A stretch of 64,000 nt of DNA from Comamonadaceae bacterium. Its GTDB lineage: Bacteria; Pseudomonadota; Gammaproteobacteria; Burkholderiales; Rhodocyclaceae. The notes beneath the pieces are model-generated. The model saw nothing but the letters and a program-made list of their open reading frames with translations, had not been told where the DNA came from and did not search any database. The DNA lies in assembly GCA_029255645.1 (NCBI GenBank), contig JANLJE010000017.1, forward strand, positions 24,568 to 88,567, in the 5' to 3' direction. The position numbers and the translations under genes were made by a program. Shown piece after piece: positions 1 to 12,600 of this stretch (position 1 is its first letter; the number at the start of each line of letters is the position of its first letter).

Positions 1-253
1 GCGTCGGCGCTGCGCAGATGCAGAACCAGCGAGGGCGCTGGCCCCGCCTCACCGCGATCCCAGGCTGCGCGATAACGTTCCTCGTATTCCGCCCGAAAGG
101 CAAACGGGTCTTCGTACGGCATCACCTCGAAGCCCCGGCTGCGCAGTTCGGACAACAGCTTTTCGTCCAGCAGCACATCGTCGGGGTCGCACGCCACCCA
201 CAGCCGGGTGAGATCGGCCGTGAAGTGACTCAGAATGCGTTCTGACCACTGGC

Positions 254-257
<4 letters not shown>
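1..257 (-). CDS. pglZ: BREX type 3 phosphatase-like protein PglZ, N-terminal part (runs off the window)
   Basis: The frame opens with ATG at 257 and stays open to base 1, giving the first ~85 residues (MSQWSERILSHFTADL..., then a V-A-C-D-P-D-D stretch and an FRAEYEERYRAAWDRGE stretch). From memory this pattern, a short helix followed by an acidic 'DPDD' turn and an aromatic/acidic YEERYR segment, is how BREX-3 PglZ proteins begin. PglZ belongs to the alkaline phosphatase superfamily and is a core BREX component that acts with PglX. Its ATG overlaps the stop of the upstream helicase gene (ATGA), so the two are translationally coupled. The catalytic core lies outside the window, so the identification rests on the N-terminus plus operon context. 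Confidence 0.75.
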
Positions 258-3102
<2,845 letters not shown>

Positions 3103-3118
<16 letters not shown>

Positions 3119-3726
3119 GCGCGCAAAGTCTGGGCAATCGCACTGAATGAATCGCATGCCAACAGAGCATCGACACTGGCGCGTCTGCCGATTTCTTCGA
3201 AATCACGAGGCGAAATCGTCCGTTTGATCCTCTCACGCACCACGTGTTCAAAAAGTTCCTTGGGTTGCTGATTCTTCAGTTCCTCGACCGATTTGCCGAG
3301 TTTGCTGGCTCTCTCGTCCACCCACTGCTGCAATTGCAGCGCAGTCACTCCACAATGCGCGGCAACTGCGTTTTCACAAAACCAAAGCCACTGCTCCAGT
3401 TCGGGTACCAGCACCGTCGTGGCACTGTTGCCACTCCACGTGAAGCTGTCCAGCTTGCCCTGGATATCCTGGGCAACTTGATCGGGCTTTTGCTTGTGAT
3501 CACGTCCCGAACCATGGTGATCCCATAGCAGCAAGGCCTTGCCGTACTGCCCCTTTTTCATTCGAGTCAATTCAGCCCCGCTTTGAACCATGCCTGCATC
3601 ACGCTGAGGGTGTCGCTCGATGTCAAAGACGATAGGCCGAATCTCCAATGCTTGCGGTCGGTTCAAAACGGCCCGGACGAATGCCAATGCGTCAGCATCC
3701 GCGACATAGACCAGCAAGTCCTTCAT
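3103..3726 (-). CDS. Small TOPRIM/DUF4276-like partner of the adjacent AAA ATPase (pair 2)
   Basis: A 207-residue protein. Its ATG overlaps the stop of the upstream ATPase gene (ATGA). Near the N-terminus there is a short beta strand followed by an acidic D-A-D turn (VYVADADA), and around residues 65-75 a second hydrophobic strand ends in an acidic, histidine-rich turn (LLLWDHHGSG). This layout resembles the TOPRIM-like fold of DUF4276/DUF4435 partners of OLD-type ATPases, but the sequence match is weak and I infer the class mainly from the pairing. In PARIS, AbiL and RloAB-like systems the ATPase holds or releases such a nuclease-like effector when it detects phage. Its stop overlaps the helicase start. 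No signal peptide or membrane segment is seen. Confidence 0.5.
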
Positions 3727-4946
3727 TCCAGCACCCCCGCTGCAAACACGATGCCCAGGTCCGGAGAACCATCCCAGCTCTGCAACAGAGGGTGATCTGG
3801 GCCGCGAATGATGTGCGTGCCTTGATCGTCCCGGCTGAAACACAACAAAGGTTCAACGCCGCACTGCTGCACCACAAACGGGGAATGGGTAGCCAACAGC
3901 ATCTGCGCGGACGGAATCGTCGACAACGACCGCAGGATGATCTCCAGCGCTTTGGGGTGCACGCCGTTCTCTGGCTCCTCTACCATGTACACAGCAGGGC
4001 CGGGTGGCAAGAATGCCGGGATCGTCAACGCCATCATGCGTAGCGTGCCATCTGAAAGCACCCAACTTGGCGCTTCCAGGCCATTGGCATAGCGCAGCAA
4101 CAAGTATTCTGCGTTATCGGCTTGCCTGCGTGCCCAGCCAATACGCTCCAGGTCAGGCAAGGCAAATTTCAGATGCTCAGTCCAACGCTGGACGGGAGAA
4201 TCCGTATCTGCCCAGTAAGGCCCCAGGCCACCATTGGCCCCCAGCAATCGACCAACGACCCTGGCGAGATTGGTTCCGTCCAGATCAAGCTCTGCTGACC
4301 GTGTTGCGGCACAAGGCAGCCGCATCGCAGGGCTATTGAGCTGTATGTACCGAACACCCTGGGACAGGAACTTTCGAACCGCGTTTGCAGTGGGGTAGCG
4401 GTCCTCATCCGGTGGCGTCAAGCCCAGCGTCAACTTGTCCAGGCCGAAATTGAAAGAATCCTGGTAGCTCCCTTTTTCACGAGAATAAAAGTCGGTGCCC
4501 TTCGACGTTTTTCCCAACAGGCGCTTTGGCTTGACGTTTTTGCTGAATTTCAGCGTCTGTCCCGCCGGAAGCCAGGCTTTTGAGTACTGGCGAAGCAATT
4601 CTTCTTCTACACACACGCCCATGCTTGCATCGGCGCGGATGGCGAGCCGATAGTTCAATACGCTGTCGGCCAGTTCAGCACGCTGAGTGGACAAATCCAG
4701 CCATAGTTCAATCTCGATCACACCGCCACGGCGAAGCCAAGTTAGATCGTTGAAGTCTGCAATATGACGGGTTTGAACGGCCATTCCCGGCCCCTGAACC
4801 AGACAGTCGCGGACGAAATCAATGGCATCGAGAAAAGTTGTCTTACCGACGCCATTTGGCCCCACCAGTACGTGAAAGGTAGACAGCGGCAAGTCGATCA
4901 ACTCGCGGATGCCTTTGAAATTTTTGATGGTCAAGCCAATGATCAT
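3723..4946 (-). CDS. AAA (OLD/RecF-like, AAA_21) ATPase embedded in the BREX operon (pair 2)
   Basis: A 407-residue SMC/RecF-type ATPase. Walker A is GPNGVGKTT at about residues 29-37, directly after an N-terminal beta hairpin typical of the class. The signature region is LSDGTLRMMAL, Walker B is VYMVEEPENGVHP and the switch histidine is in LLATHSPFVV. There is no C-terminal TOPRIM domain in this chain; a separate small protein follows with a 4-nt overlap. That two-gene split matches the design of PARIS (AriA/AriB) and AbiL. The gene begins with ATGA overlapping the stop of pglX, so it is co-translated with BREX core genes. It is clearly different in sequence from the second such ATPase at 8415-9599. 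A role as a phage sensor is inference. Confidence 0.75.
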   Translation of the reverse strand: MIIGLTIKNFKGIRELIDLPLSTFHVLVGPNGVGKTTFLDAIDFVRDCLVQGPGMAVQTRHIADFNDLTWLRRGGVIEIELWLDLSTQRAELADSVLNYRLAIRADASMGVCVEEELLRQYSKAWLPAGQTLKFSKNVKPKRLLGKTSKGTDFYSREKGSYQDSFNFGLDKLTLGLTPPDEDRYPTANAVRKFLSQGVRYIQLNSPAMRLPCAATRSAELDLDGTNLARVVGRLLGANGGLGPYWADTDSPVQRWTEHLKFALPDLERIGWARRQADNAEYLLLRYANGLEAPSWVLSDGTLRMMALTIPAFLPPGPAVYMVEEPENGVHPKALEIILRSLSTIPSAQMLLATHSPFVVQQCGVEPLLCFSRDDQGTHIIRGPDHPLLQSWDGSPDLGIVFAAGVLE

Positions 4947-7801
4947 GGCTGGGTCTCCGTTCTGGTCAACGCCAAGTCATACAGTGTCAACAGCTTCTCG
5001 TCTTCTTGCAGTGTTTCTTCGGGTAGTTTATTGGCGACGCTGATGATCGTCGCGTAGTCCTTGGCGGCCCACGCCGCGCGGAAACCGGCACGCAGCACCT
5101 CCAGACGCGACTCCTTGATCTTGCGACCGGTGAACGACCGATAAACCTCGAATTCCTTGAGCATCGCCTTCTCGCGCTTCTTCTCCAGGTCCTGCGCCTT
5201 GTTCGGGTCGGGCACGTACCAGCGATCCTTGGCCTTGGCTACTAGCGCTGGACTGTTCTTCTCCAGCCCGCGCAGATCCTTGTGGTTGGTCGAGAGGTAG
5301 CTGTGGATCTGGCTCGGCACCTCGCCGGTACCGTCGTACTTCAGGAAGTTGTCCTCTAACAACGCTGACAGCTCGGGCTTCGCTTCGTGCTTTTTCCAAC
5401 CTGCGCCAAGCTGCCCCATGAACTCAGGGCTGACCTCTTGATAGGTCGATGGGCGCCGTTTCAGGAAATCTGACAGCCAGTCGATCGCGCTTCGCTCGTC
5501 AGATACAAACATTTCCATCTGCGGAGCGACAGCAACCTGCAAACGCTTTTTGTCGTACTCGGCCACCTGATCCGGCAAAAACACCATGCCATCTCGCTCG
5601 ACGAAGCGCTGCGTAAGGCCTGCCTGGAATTCCTGGGTGGACATTGGAACGGGGAAGTTGTGTCGTACAAACCATGCCACCATCCGATCAAAAACGATCC
5701 GAGGATCGCGCTCAGCAATGAACTCGAGCTCCGCACCCTTCACCTTGACGATTGGCAAATAATTCAGGTGAGTACGGACAAAATCCCACACTGAATCTTC
5801 ATTACCACCTGACTTCATGAACCGGTCTTCAAGCCCACCGTTTGGCTTGTACGCAGAAATCACAAGATCCTGCTTGACCGCAGTTACGCCAACAATCGCA
5901 TTCAACCCACCCCGTTTCTTGTCAAGAACGGAAACGTTGGCCACGACAAAACCCGCCTCTTGCAACCCGGTCTGGATCGCGTTCCAGATACTCGCTTGAG
6001 TGTTTGAGAACTCTACCGTCATCCAGCGGCCAGGCTTCAACACCCTATAAGCTTCGTTAAAGCATCTGATCATCAACTCTCGGTATTCATTAACCGATTT
6101 TTTTTGATGTCGATCTTCAATCGCTTCAGGTTTCCGATTGGTCAAAACACCAAGCCATGATTCCATTAGGGAGTTAAGTTCGGAGTACGTGATATTCGAG
6201 CCAAATGGTGGATCGAAAAAGAAGTAATCGACGGAGTTATCAGGCATCAACAGTTGAGTTGTTGATTGTGTTGAGATTGCCGGTCTGTCGAGCCCAGAAG
6301 GTAATATGGCTTTTCTGAAAGCAGCAATCCGGTCCGAAATTAACCCAATGGCATTCATTTCTATCTGATTGGACGGCACGTAAAGTGTGCCCCGGCGATG
6401 GCCTGCAGTCGCTCCACCTTCACCGGCCTTCTCGCCTCCAACTCGTGTGATCGCTATTTGATGCTGGCGCGATCCTCTTTGAAGGCTTCCGGAAACCGCC
6501 CACTTCAGTTCTGAGGGCAGTATTTCGAAGGCGTAAGAAAATACCGTAAGGTTCCGTTTCGTATAGAAGTGATGGACGTGCGTGATCCCGATTGGATCGT
6601 TACGCCTTGTCTCTCCACCTTCGAACAGCCGGTCCGATGGATATGCTGTAGCAATTTCTGCTTTATCTATTCGTGCACACAGAGCCAAGTCGATAACATC
6701 CGGTTTCTTCTCAAACCGCTTCGAGCCAACCGAGTAGTTGATCCTTACGGGAACCGTTTTCGCCTGCTCAACAGTCTTGACTAGAGCCGAGTCCTGGAAA
6801 CTGATAAGCGTATGATCAAGCGATCTCTTGGTTTGAATTGAATTGCAGTGCGGGCAAGGAAAGCTATCTCGGACCTTGCCGTTATCGACATCTACTGCAA
6901 AATCCCAGAAAACAATTTCTCCGGCACACTCCGGACAGTTGAACACATCAGACCAGACTACGTAATTTACGCGGCCAACTTTAGCCGTCCTCGCCAAATC
7001 TGGGTTTGCTCCTGCTTGCAGCTCCCGATACGCAGAGTCCAACTCGGCTTTCGACGGTTGATGCAACGTTTGATACATCCATCCGAACTTCGCCTCAAGA
7101 TCAGCAATTGCAGACTTGGCTCGCTTATCGAAGTCATCTCTGTCCTTGGGTGCGTTGTAATTGTGTGAAATAAATGTAGCCGCAGGCGACAGATCACTCA
7201 GCAGTGCACGCCTTGCACCTATTTTTGAAAACTTTTGCCAAGTATCCTTTCCATTGTCTTGCTCTTCCTGAAAGACATCTCCGGCGCCATCAATCCTGTA
7301 ACCAAGTGACTGAACGACTGTTCGATCACCACAGAGCTGCGCAGCCACTCCGGTCATGCCGGTTCCGCAAAACCCATCGAAAACAATGTCCCCAGGCTGC
7401 GTGTAATGCAGGATGTACCGCATGATTGCCTTATGCGGAACCTTGGTGTGATAGCTGTGGGCGTTATAGATAGGATCGTTCTTCCCCTCACTCACATCAG
7501 CCGCAAATGGTTCCTTGCTGTAGGGATCCGCCGGGTCGTAGGGCTTGCCGTAATGCGCCACGAATTCCGCCAGCCACGGATTCGGGCAAGCCGTGTAATA
7601 CGGCGGGTCCGACATCGCCAGGATGGCCTCGTCCGTACCGTGCGGGAAACCTTCGATCTTGCGGAACGCTGGGTCCTTCAGCTTCTCGGCCAGCAGTTTC
7701 AAGAAGTGTTCGCGCCGCGCCTCATCACTCGGGAATGTCTGCCCGAGGCATTCCACCGGGCCGGTTTTAGGAGCTTGCTGACCATGCAGTAGATCGTTCA
7801 T
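4943..7801 (-). CDS. pglXI: BREX type 3 N6-adenine DNA methyltransferase PglX (PglXI)
   Basis: A 952-residue site-specific methylase. Motif IV-like SDPPYY lies at about residues 64-69, ahead of the SAM-binding motif FDGFCGTGMTG at 141-151, which is the beta-class order. A second FDPPFGSN motif lies near residue 530 and is followed by a YRVLKPG-type segment. A four-cysteine zinc ribbon (CPEC...CPHC) sits near 285-315 between the two halves. In BREX, PglX methylates a non-palindromic host motif to mark self DNA and is also needed for phage restriction. The start ATG overlaps the DUF4276 stop, and the stop overlaps the next ATPase start, so the gene is sandwiched between two ATPase/partner pairs. 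The 5' and middle parts have a visibly higher A+T content than neighbouring core genes, which hints at allele exchange. Confidence 0.85.
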   Translation of the reverse strand: MNDLLHGQQAPKTGPVECLGQTFPSDEARREHFLKLLAEKLKDPAFRKIEGFPHGTDEAILAMSDPPYYTACPNPWLAEFVAHYGKPYDPADPYSKEPFAADVSEGKNDPIYNAHSYHTKVPHKAIMRYILHYTQPGDIVFDGFCGTGMTGVAAQLCGDRTVVQSLGYRIDGAGDVFQEEQDNGKDTWQKFSKIGARRALLSDLSPAATFISHNYNAPKDRDDFDKRAKSAIADLEAKFGWMYQTLHQPSKAELDSAYRELQAGANPDLARTAKVGRVNYVVWSDVFNCPECAGEIVFWDFAVDVDNGKVRDSFPCPHCNSIQTKRSLDHTLISFQDSALVKTVEQAKTVPVRINYSVGSKRFEKKPDVIDLALCARIDKAEIATAYPSDRLFEGGETRRNDPIGITHVHHFYTKRNLTVFSYAFEILPSELKWAVSGSLQRGSRQHQIAITRVGGEKAGEGGATAGHRRGTLYVPSNQIEMNAIGLISDRIAAFRKAILPSGLDRPAISTQSTTQLLMPDNSVDYFFFDPPFGSNITYSELNSLMESWLGVLTNRKPEAIEDRHQKKSVNEYRELMIRCFNEAYRVLKPGRWMTVEFSNTQASIWNAIQTGLQEAGFVVANVSVLDKKRGGLNAIVGVTAVKQDLVISAYKPNGGLEDRFMKSGGNEDSVWDFVRTHLNYLPIVKVKGAELEFIAERDPRIVFDRMVAWFVRHNFPVPMSTQEFQAGLTQRFVERDGMVFLPDQVAEYDKKRLQVAVAPQMEMFVSDERSAIDWLSDFLKRRPSTYQEVSPEFMGQLGAGWKKHEAKPELSALLEDNFLKYDGTGEVPSQIHSYLSTNHKDLRGLEKNSPALVAKAKDRWYVPDPNKAQDLEKKREKAMLKEFEVYRSFTGRKIKESRLEVLRAGFRAAWAAKDYATIISVANKLPEETLQEDEKLLTLYDLALTRTETQP

Positions 7802-8421
7802 ACGCCCATCTTCTTCTTGAGTTCATCAACGAAGCGCTTCGCCCAAGGCGAGGACGCGGTGACGTTGGCAGGGTCGATTTTTGTCAGCAGCTTGAAGGAA
7901 TGCTCACCCTTCCCATACGAGGCCTTGGTCTTACAGTCTCTGGTGGCTTGTTGTAGAGCGCTGTACACCGTGGGCTTGGCGACGCCCTCGAGAGGATTTT
8001 GTGCAGCAGGCAATGCGTTAGCATTAAAACCTTGGCCGAAGAATGTCTGAAGTGTCACGCGGTCTGCCAAGAACCAGCTTTCCATGATCTGAACCATCAG
8101 GTGACAGTCGGTATTACTACTCCCGTTTGGCTTGCTCCAGTTATCTCTCTGAAGTAAATGCGCCCAAGGCAGCCATTGGTCCGGATTCCCTTGCTGATGC
8201 GCCATGTCTACTGGATCTTCGCTATCGACCAGCAGTACTGCCTCTTCACCTTGATTGATCGCCGCGCAGTACGACTCATAGGCATCCCTACGACTGCCGC
8301 AGGCCACTACGCGCGGTCGTTTCGTGACACCCGCCTTCGTGATGAATTCGGTAATGCCTTCGCGGCAAGCGGTTCTTAGCACATTCGCGTCCCCGCCACC
8401 TTCGACATAAAGCTTCACCAT
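7798..8421 (-). CDS. DUF4276 family TOPRIM-like protein (pair 1 effector)
   Basis: A 207-residue protein. It opens with the strand-plus-acidic-loop KLYVEGGGDANVL, the hallmark of DUF4276 and equivalent to the catalytic Glu of TOPRIM nucleases. A second acidic strand end, VLLVDSEDPVD, lies near residue 85 (the D-x-D position). The family pairs with AAA_21 ATPases, and that partner is immediately upstream: the ATG lies inside the last codons of the ATPase gene, a 7-nt overlap. The stop overlaps the pglX start. By analogy with PARIS, AbiL and RloAB, this should be the effector nuclease that acts when the ATPase senses infection; that is inference. Local base composition is lower in G+C than brxC. 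Confidence 0.7.
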   Translation of the reverse strand: MVKLYVEGGGDANVLRTACREGITEFITKAGVTKRPRVVACGSRRDAYESYCAAINQGEEAVLLVDSEDPVDMAHQQGNPDQWLPWAHLLQRDNWSKPNGSSNTDCHLMVQIMESWFLADRVTLQTFFGQGFNANALPAAQNPLEGVAKPTVYSALQQATRDCKTKASYGKGEHSFKLLTKIDPANVTASSPWAKRFVDELKKKMGV

Positions 8422-9599
8422 CTCGTGCCCCCAATCTCACCACGTGTCCAGAGCTGCCCCAGTCGATACTTCTCCAACCATGGCTTTAACTTCTCTCTAT
8501 CCAGCCTTTCGAGCGTGGTGCCAGTTTCCGAGCGCGCGGCCACGAGAACAGCCTCGGGCATATCGGTCAAAGCATCTACCAGCACATCCGAATGTGTTGT
8601 GACAATCAGCTGAGTGCGCTCAGATGCATCCTTAAGGAGTTGAGCGAGCGTAGGCAGTACGTCCGGGTGCAAGCCAAGCTCCGGCTCTTCGATACAGATC
8701 AGCGGACCAGGGGTTGGGTGGCAAAGAATGGCGAGCAAGCACAGATACCGTAGTGTTCCGTCCGAAAGGCGAGTGGCAGGTACGTTATGACGCCCCTCGT
8801 GAAAGAAAACTTGGACCGTTCCACCCTCGATTTGTACGTCAAAGTCGTCAATCCCTTCGTAGAGGACACGCAGCGCCTCTAGCATCTTCTTTTTGACAGA
8901 AGGCTCACGGCGAAGGCGGTTTAACACCAAGCCAAGGTTGCTCGCGTCGGGTTCCAAGTGCTCGTTGGGAAGGTCCGCCTTTTGTGGCAAGCGTGGGATC
9001 GTGTATCGACCAAAGCTCCATTCGCGGTACAAACGAATCTTGCTGAAAGTGTTGCCCAAATAAGTGAGCTCAGGATACTGATCCGGGTCCTTTCGCTGGG
9101 AGAGAATGGACGCAGTCACGTTGATGTCTTCGTGCTGTAGTCGTCGCTGTTTTCCTTTGATGTTCAGAACACCATGTCCATTCTGGAACTGGTAATAGAA
9201 GTACGGCTTATCTGCTTTCTTCTTTGGATCTGGACTCGCGTTTTCTACACGTTCATCAGATATCTCGAATCGCTGACCCACTTCGGAAAAGCTCAGTACA
9301 TATCGAAGATTCACTGGCCCTTTGGGATTGTCGAAAACGGCATCGATCGTCGCGCGCGGAGTTTTGGATGCCCCCTTCCACAACCAGTCGCGTACTCCAC
9401 CACCATCGCGGATAGCTGCAAGAAGATTGGACTTTTCCGATGTACTCGGCGTAGACCGAACAAGATCAATGGCTTCCATCAGGTTGGATTTTCCTGATCC
9501 ATTGGGGCCGATGACAACGTTGAGCGGGCGGAACTCTATCGGCGGTGAGGATTCACCGAAGCTCAGGAAATTTGTCAGTTTCAGTGACTTTAGAAGCAC
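8415..9599 (-). CDS. AAA (AAA_21, RecF/OLD-like) ATPase paired with DUF4276 (pair 1)
   Basis: A 394-residue ABC/SMC-type ATPase. Walker A is GPNGSGKSN at about residues 31-39, the signature is LSDGTLRYLCLLA, Walker B is LICIEEPELGLHPD and the switch is LIVTTHSDV. I chose the GTG start at 9599 because an AAAGGAGA ribosome binding site lies about 5 nt upstream. The gene begins 11 nt after brxC and overlaps the DUF4276 gene by 7 nt. A stand-alone ATPase with a separate TOPRIM-like partner is the layout of PARIS/AbiL/RloAB systems. This pair is known to me as an accessory in defence islands rather than as part of canonical BREX-3 (brxF-brxC-pglX-brxHII-pglZ-brxA). Confidence 0.75.
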   Translation of the reverse strand: MLLKSLKLTNFLSFGESSPPIEFRPLNVVIGPNGSGKSNLMEAIDLVRSTPSTSEKSNLLAAIRDGGGVRDWLWKGASKTPRATIDAVFDNPKGPVNLRYVLSFSEVGQRFEISDERVENASPDPKKKADKPYFYYQFQNGHGVLNIKGKQRRLQHEDINVTASILSQRKDPDQYPELTYLGNTFSKIRLYREWSFGRYTIPRLPQKADLPNEHLEPDASNLGLVLNRLRREPSVKKKMLEALRVLYEGIDDFDVQIEGGTVQVFFHEGRHNVPATRLSDGTLRYLCLLAILCHPTPGPLICIEEPELGLHPDVLPTLAQLLKDASERTQLIVTTHSDVLVDALTDMPEAVLVAARSETGTTLERLDREKLKPWLEKYRLGQLWTRGEIGGTRW

Positions 9600-9610
9600 G
9601 ATGCTCTCCT

Positions 9611-12600
9611 TTACTCGATCACGAAGCGCAGCTTGGTGGCATCCTTGCCCTTGCAGCGCTCGTTCATGAAGGTGTCGAAGCGCTTGCGCAGGTCGTCCGG
9701 CGTGGCGGGTGAACCACCTTGCAGCAGCGCCTGCTTGATCTCCTCATTCTTGACCGCGATCTTCTCCAGCCCCGACAGCGCCTCTTGCACGGCGTTGGCG
9801 AACTCTTGGGTCAAGGGTTCCGGCAGCTTGCGCGAGGCCAGGAAGGCGTCGATCAGCTTCTTGCTTGCTGCCGGCAACAGGCCCAGGCTCTCCTGCGTGA
9901 ACGGGTCTTCCAGGTTCTCCAGCAGGGTCTGCTGCCAGTTGGCCACCAACTGATCCAGGTCGTCGTCCAGCTTGTGCAGACGGTTGGCCGCCGGGATCAG
10001 CTCCAACTGCTCGGCAGACGGGCGGAACTGGCAATGCGGGCAGACGGCCGCTGTCATCAGCGTGGGCTCGTCCAGCGACGAACAGCTCTTGAGGCCGTTG
10101 AGCGACTCCTCGAAGGCGGTGAGTTGGCTGGTGGGCATCAGCGACACGCCGGCCAACACGCGCAGCGCCAGCAGGCGGTCGTCGCGGCGCAATGCGTTGC
10201 GGGTCTTGTCCTCGGCCACGCCCAGCCGCGCCTTGCTGTGACTGGCGATGTAGGCGGTGATGTAGTCCTTCTTGAGCTGGCCCAGCGTCTGCCGGTATTC
10301 GGCGGCGTGCTCGGCGGTGCGGTCCTGACTCAGCTTTTCCTGCAGCGCCTTGCGGGCGGTTTCGGCCTGCTTTACCCACGGATGCTCGGCGGGCAGCACC
10401 ATCTCGGCCTGCGACAGGTAAGACGCCGTGCTGCCCAACTCCACCACCAGTTCGAGCAGACGCTCGACGGCGGCGAGGATCTCCAGATTCTTCTTCTGGC
10501 CGTCCAGGTCTTCCTGCGTGACGCGCAGGTTCTTGAGCTTGCCGACGGTGTTGTACGGCGCCAGCGACTCGGTGAACTTCTTCAGTGAATCCAGCCGAGC
10601 GTGCCAGTCTTTGGCTTCTTCTTCGCGCAGCAGGTTCTGGCCCCAGAAGCCGAGCTTGCCTTGCTGCAGGTCGGAGCCTGCCTTGAGCACGCGCGGCACC
10701 AGCGCGCTGACTTTCTCCTGCAGTTTGATGACCGGCTCGGTATCGCCCTGGCTGGCCTTCTGGGCCAGGCCGGGCGGCAGGTCGAACAACTCGAACAAGG
10801 CACGCAGCAGCGCGAGGTTGATCTCCTTGGGCGCCTCGACGTGCTTGAACTGCTTGAGTTCCTCCAGCGAGCGTTCTGCCAGCTGGGTCAGCTTGCTGGA
10901 GTCGATCTTGTCGCCGGTGATCGACAGCACGATGTCGCCGGAGTAGACGAGGCCGCCCAGCACGGTGACGAGCAGGTCGGGTTCCAGCCGGTACTTGATC
11001 GGCGCGAAATACTCGACGTCGGAGGTACCCGACAGCAGTTCGCTGCGGTTGAGGACCTGGCCGTGGCCCTTGGCCTTGAGGCGGTTCAGCACTTCCTGCG
11101 CGTAGCGGGAGTTGGCCGGATCGATGCGGTCGCCATCGAGCAGCTCCAGCGCATCGAGCACGGCGAGCGCATCCTTGGTGCGAGTGCCGCCGGCCAGGGC
11201 GCGCAGCGCGTTGCCGATCAGTTGCTTGCGGTTGGCCTCGGTGACCAGCACCGAGAAGGTGGGATATTCCGGCGCGAGATCGGCGAAGCGCTGGCCCAGC
11301 ACCAGGCCAGAGATGACGTTCACCACGTCCCGGAAGTTGATGCGCTCGTCCGCACCCAGCCGCGCCCGGTCACGCAGCGACACGCCTTTGGCCCACTCCT
11401 GCAGGTTTTTTTTCTTGCCCTGGTAGGTGACCTCGAAGGCAGTCATCTGCTTTTCCTGCAGCCACTTGCTCATGGCGCGCAGGAAGTCTTGCGCCTTCGA
11501 GAGGTAGATGGCCTTGGCGCCGCCACTGGCGGTTGAGGCCAGATCGAGCGCCGCCGCGTAGGACGACAGGTGTCGCTTGAGATCGTCGTCCAGCCCGGTG
11601 AGGCGGAAGAAGACCTCGTCCGACAGGTTGTTGTCGGCGAACTTCGGCTTCTCGAAGGGCTGGATGAAGTAGACGTAGAAGTCGCGCTCGGGCTGGGCCG
11701 TGGGCCGGTCATTCGGCGCCCCGAAGAACAGGTAGCCCATGCGCTCGACGCGGCGCTCCTGCCACTCGATCTGGTATTGCCAGATCTGGAAGCCGGGGTA
11801 ACGCAGGTCGTCGCTGCACTCCATCAGCGCCTTGACGGCGCTGTAGTAGGCCCGGTCCAGGGCATCGTTGGACAGGGCTTCGGCTCGCTTTTCGATCTGC
11901 GCGTCGTAGTCGATATCCTTCTTGAGGTCGAGGTAGTACTGCTCGCCCGTGTTTCCGCCATGCGCCGCCTTGGAGATGAACTGGCCGTTGACGGTCTTCA
12001 GCACTTCGCGCATCACGGTCTGGACCATCGACAGCAGGTTTTCGGCCGGATCGCCCGGCATGTCCTCCACGCCCGGCTGGAACAGGCACAGGGAATCGCG
12101 CAGCTCGGCAGCCGTGGGGCCAATCGGCACATGGATGTCGCCGCCCGTGGTCAAGCGGTGCACGGCCAGCGCGTTGATGATCCGCAGCGCCATGGCCTTG
12201 TAGGCCGGACGCGTGAAGGCTTGCTGGACGCGCGACTCCAGTACCTCGGAGACGCGCATCACTTCTTTGATGTTCGGGTCAGCGCGCAGGACCGAGTTGG
12301 TCTTGATGGTGTTCCAGAAGCTCTCGTAGCTGATGAACAGCGGCTTGTCGGTGGGCACTTCCTGGTCGAGGATGGCCAGCATGGCGGCCTCGATGGTCTT
12401 GAGCGCGCCGCGCTTCTCGGTGAAGTGGATCTGCTCGAAGGTCTTCAGGTAGTCCGGGTGCACCGGGAACAACCGCACATACTCGTCCATGCGCTCGTTC
12501 ATGGAGCCGTAGAACTTGGCGAACGGCGTCAGGTATTGGCGGATCTTGTTCTGCTGGTCAGCGGACTTCTTGAGCAGGCGCGCGGAGACGACGAAGCTCA

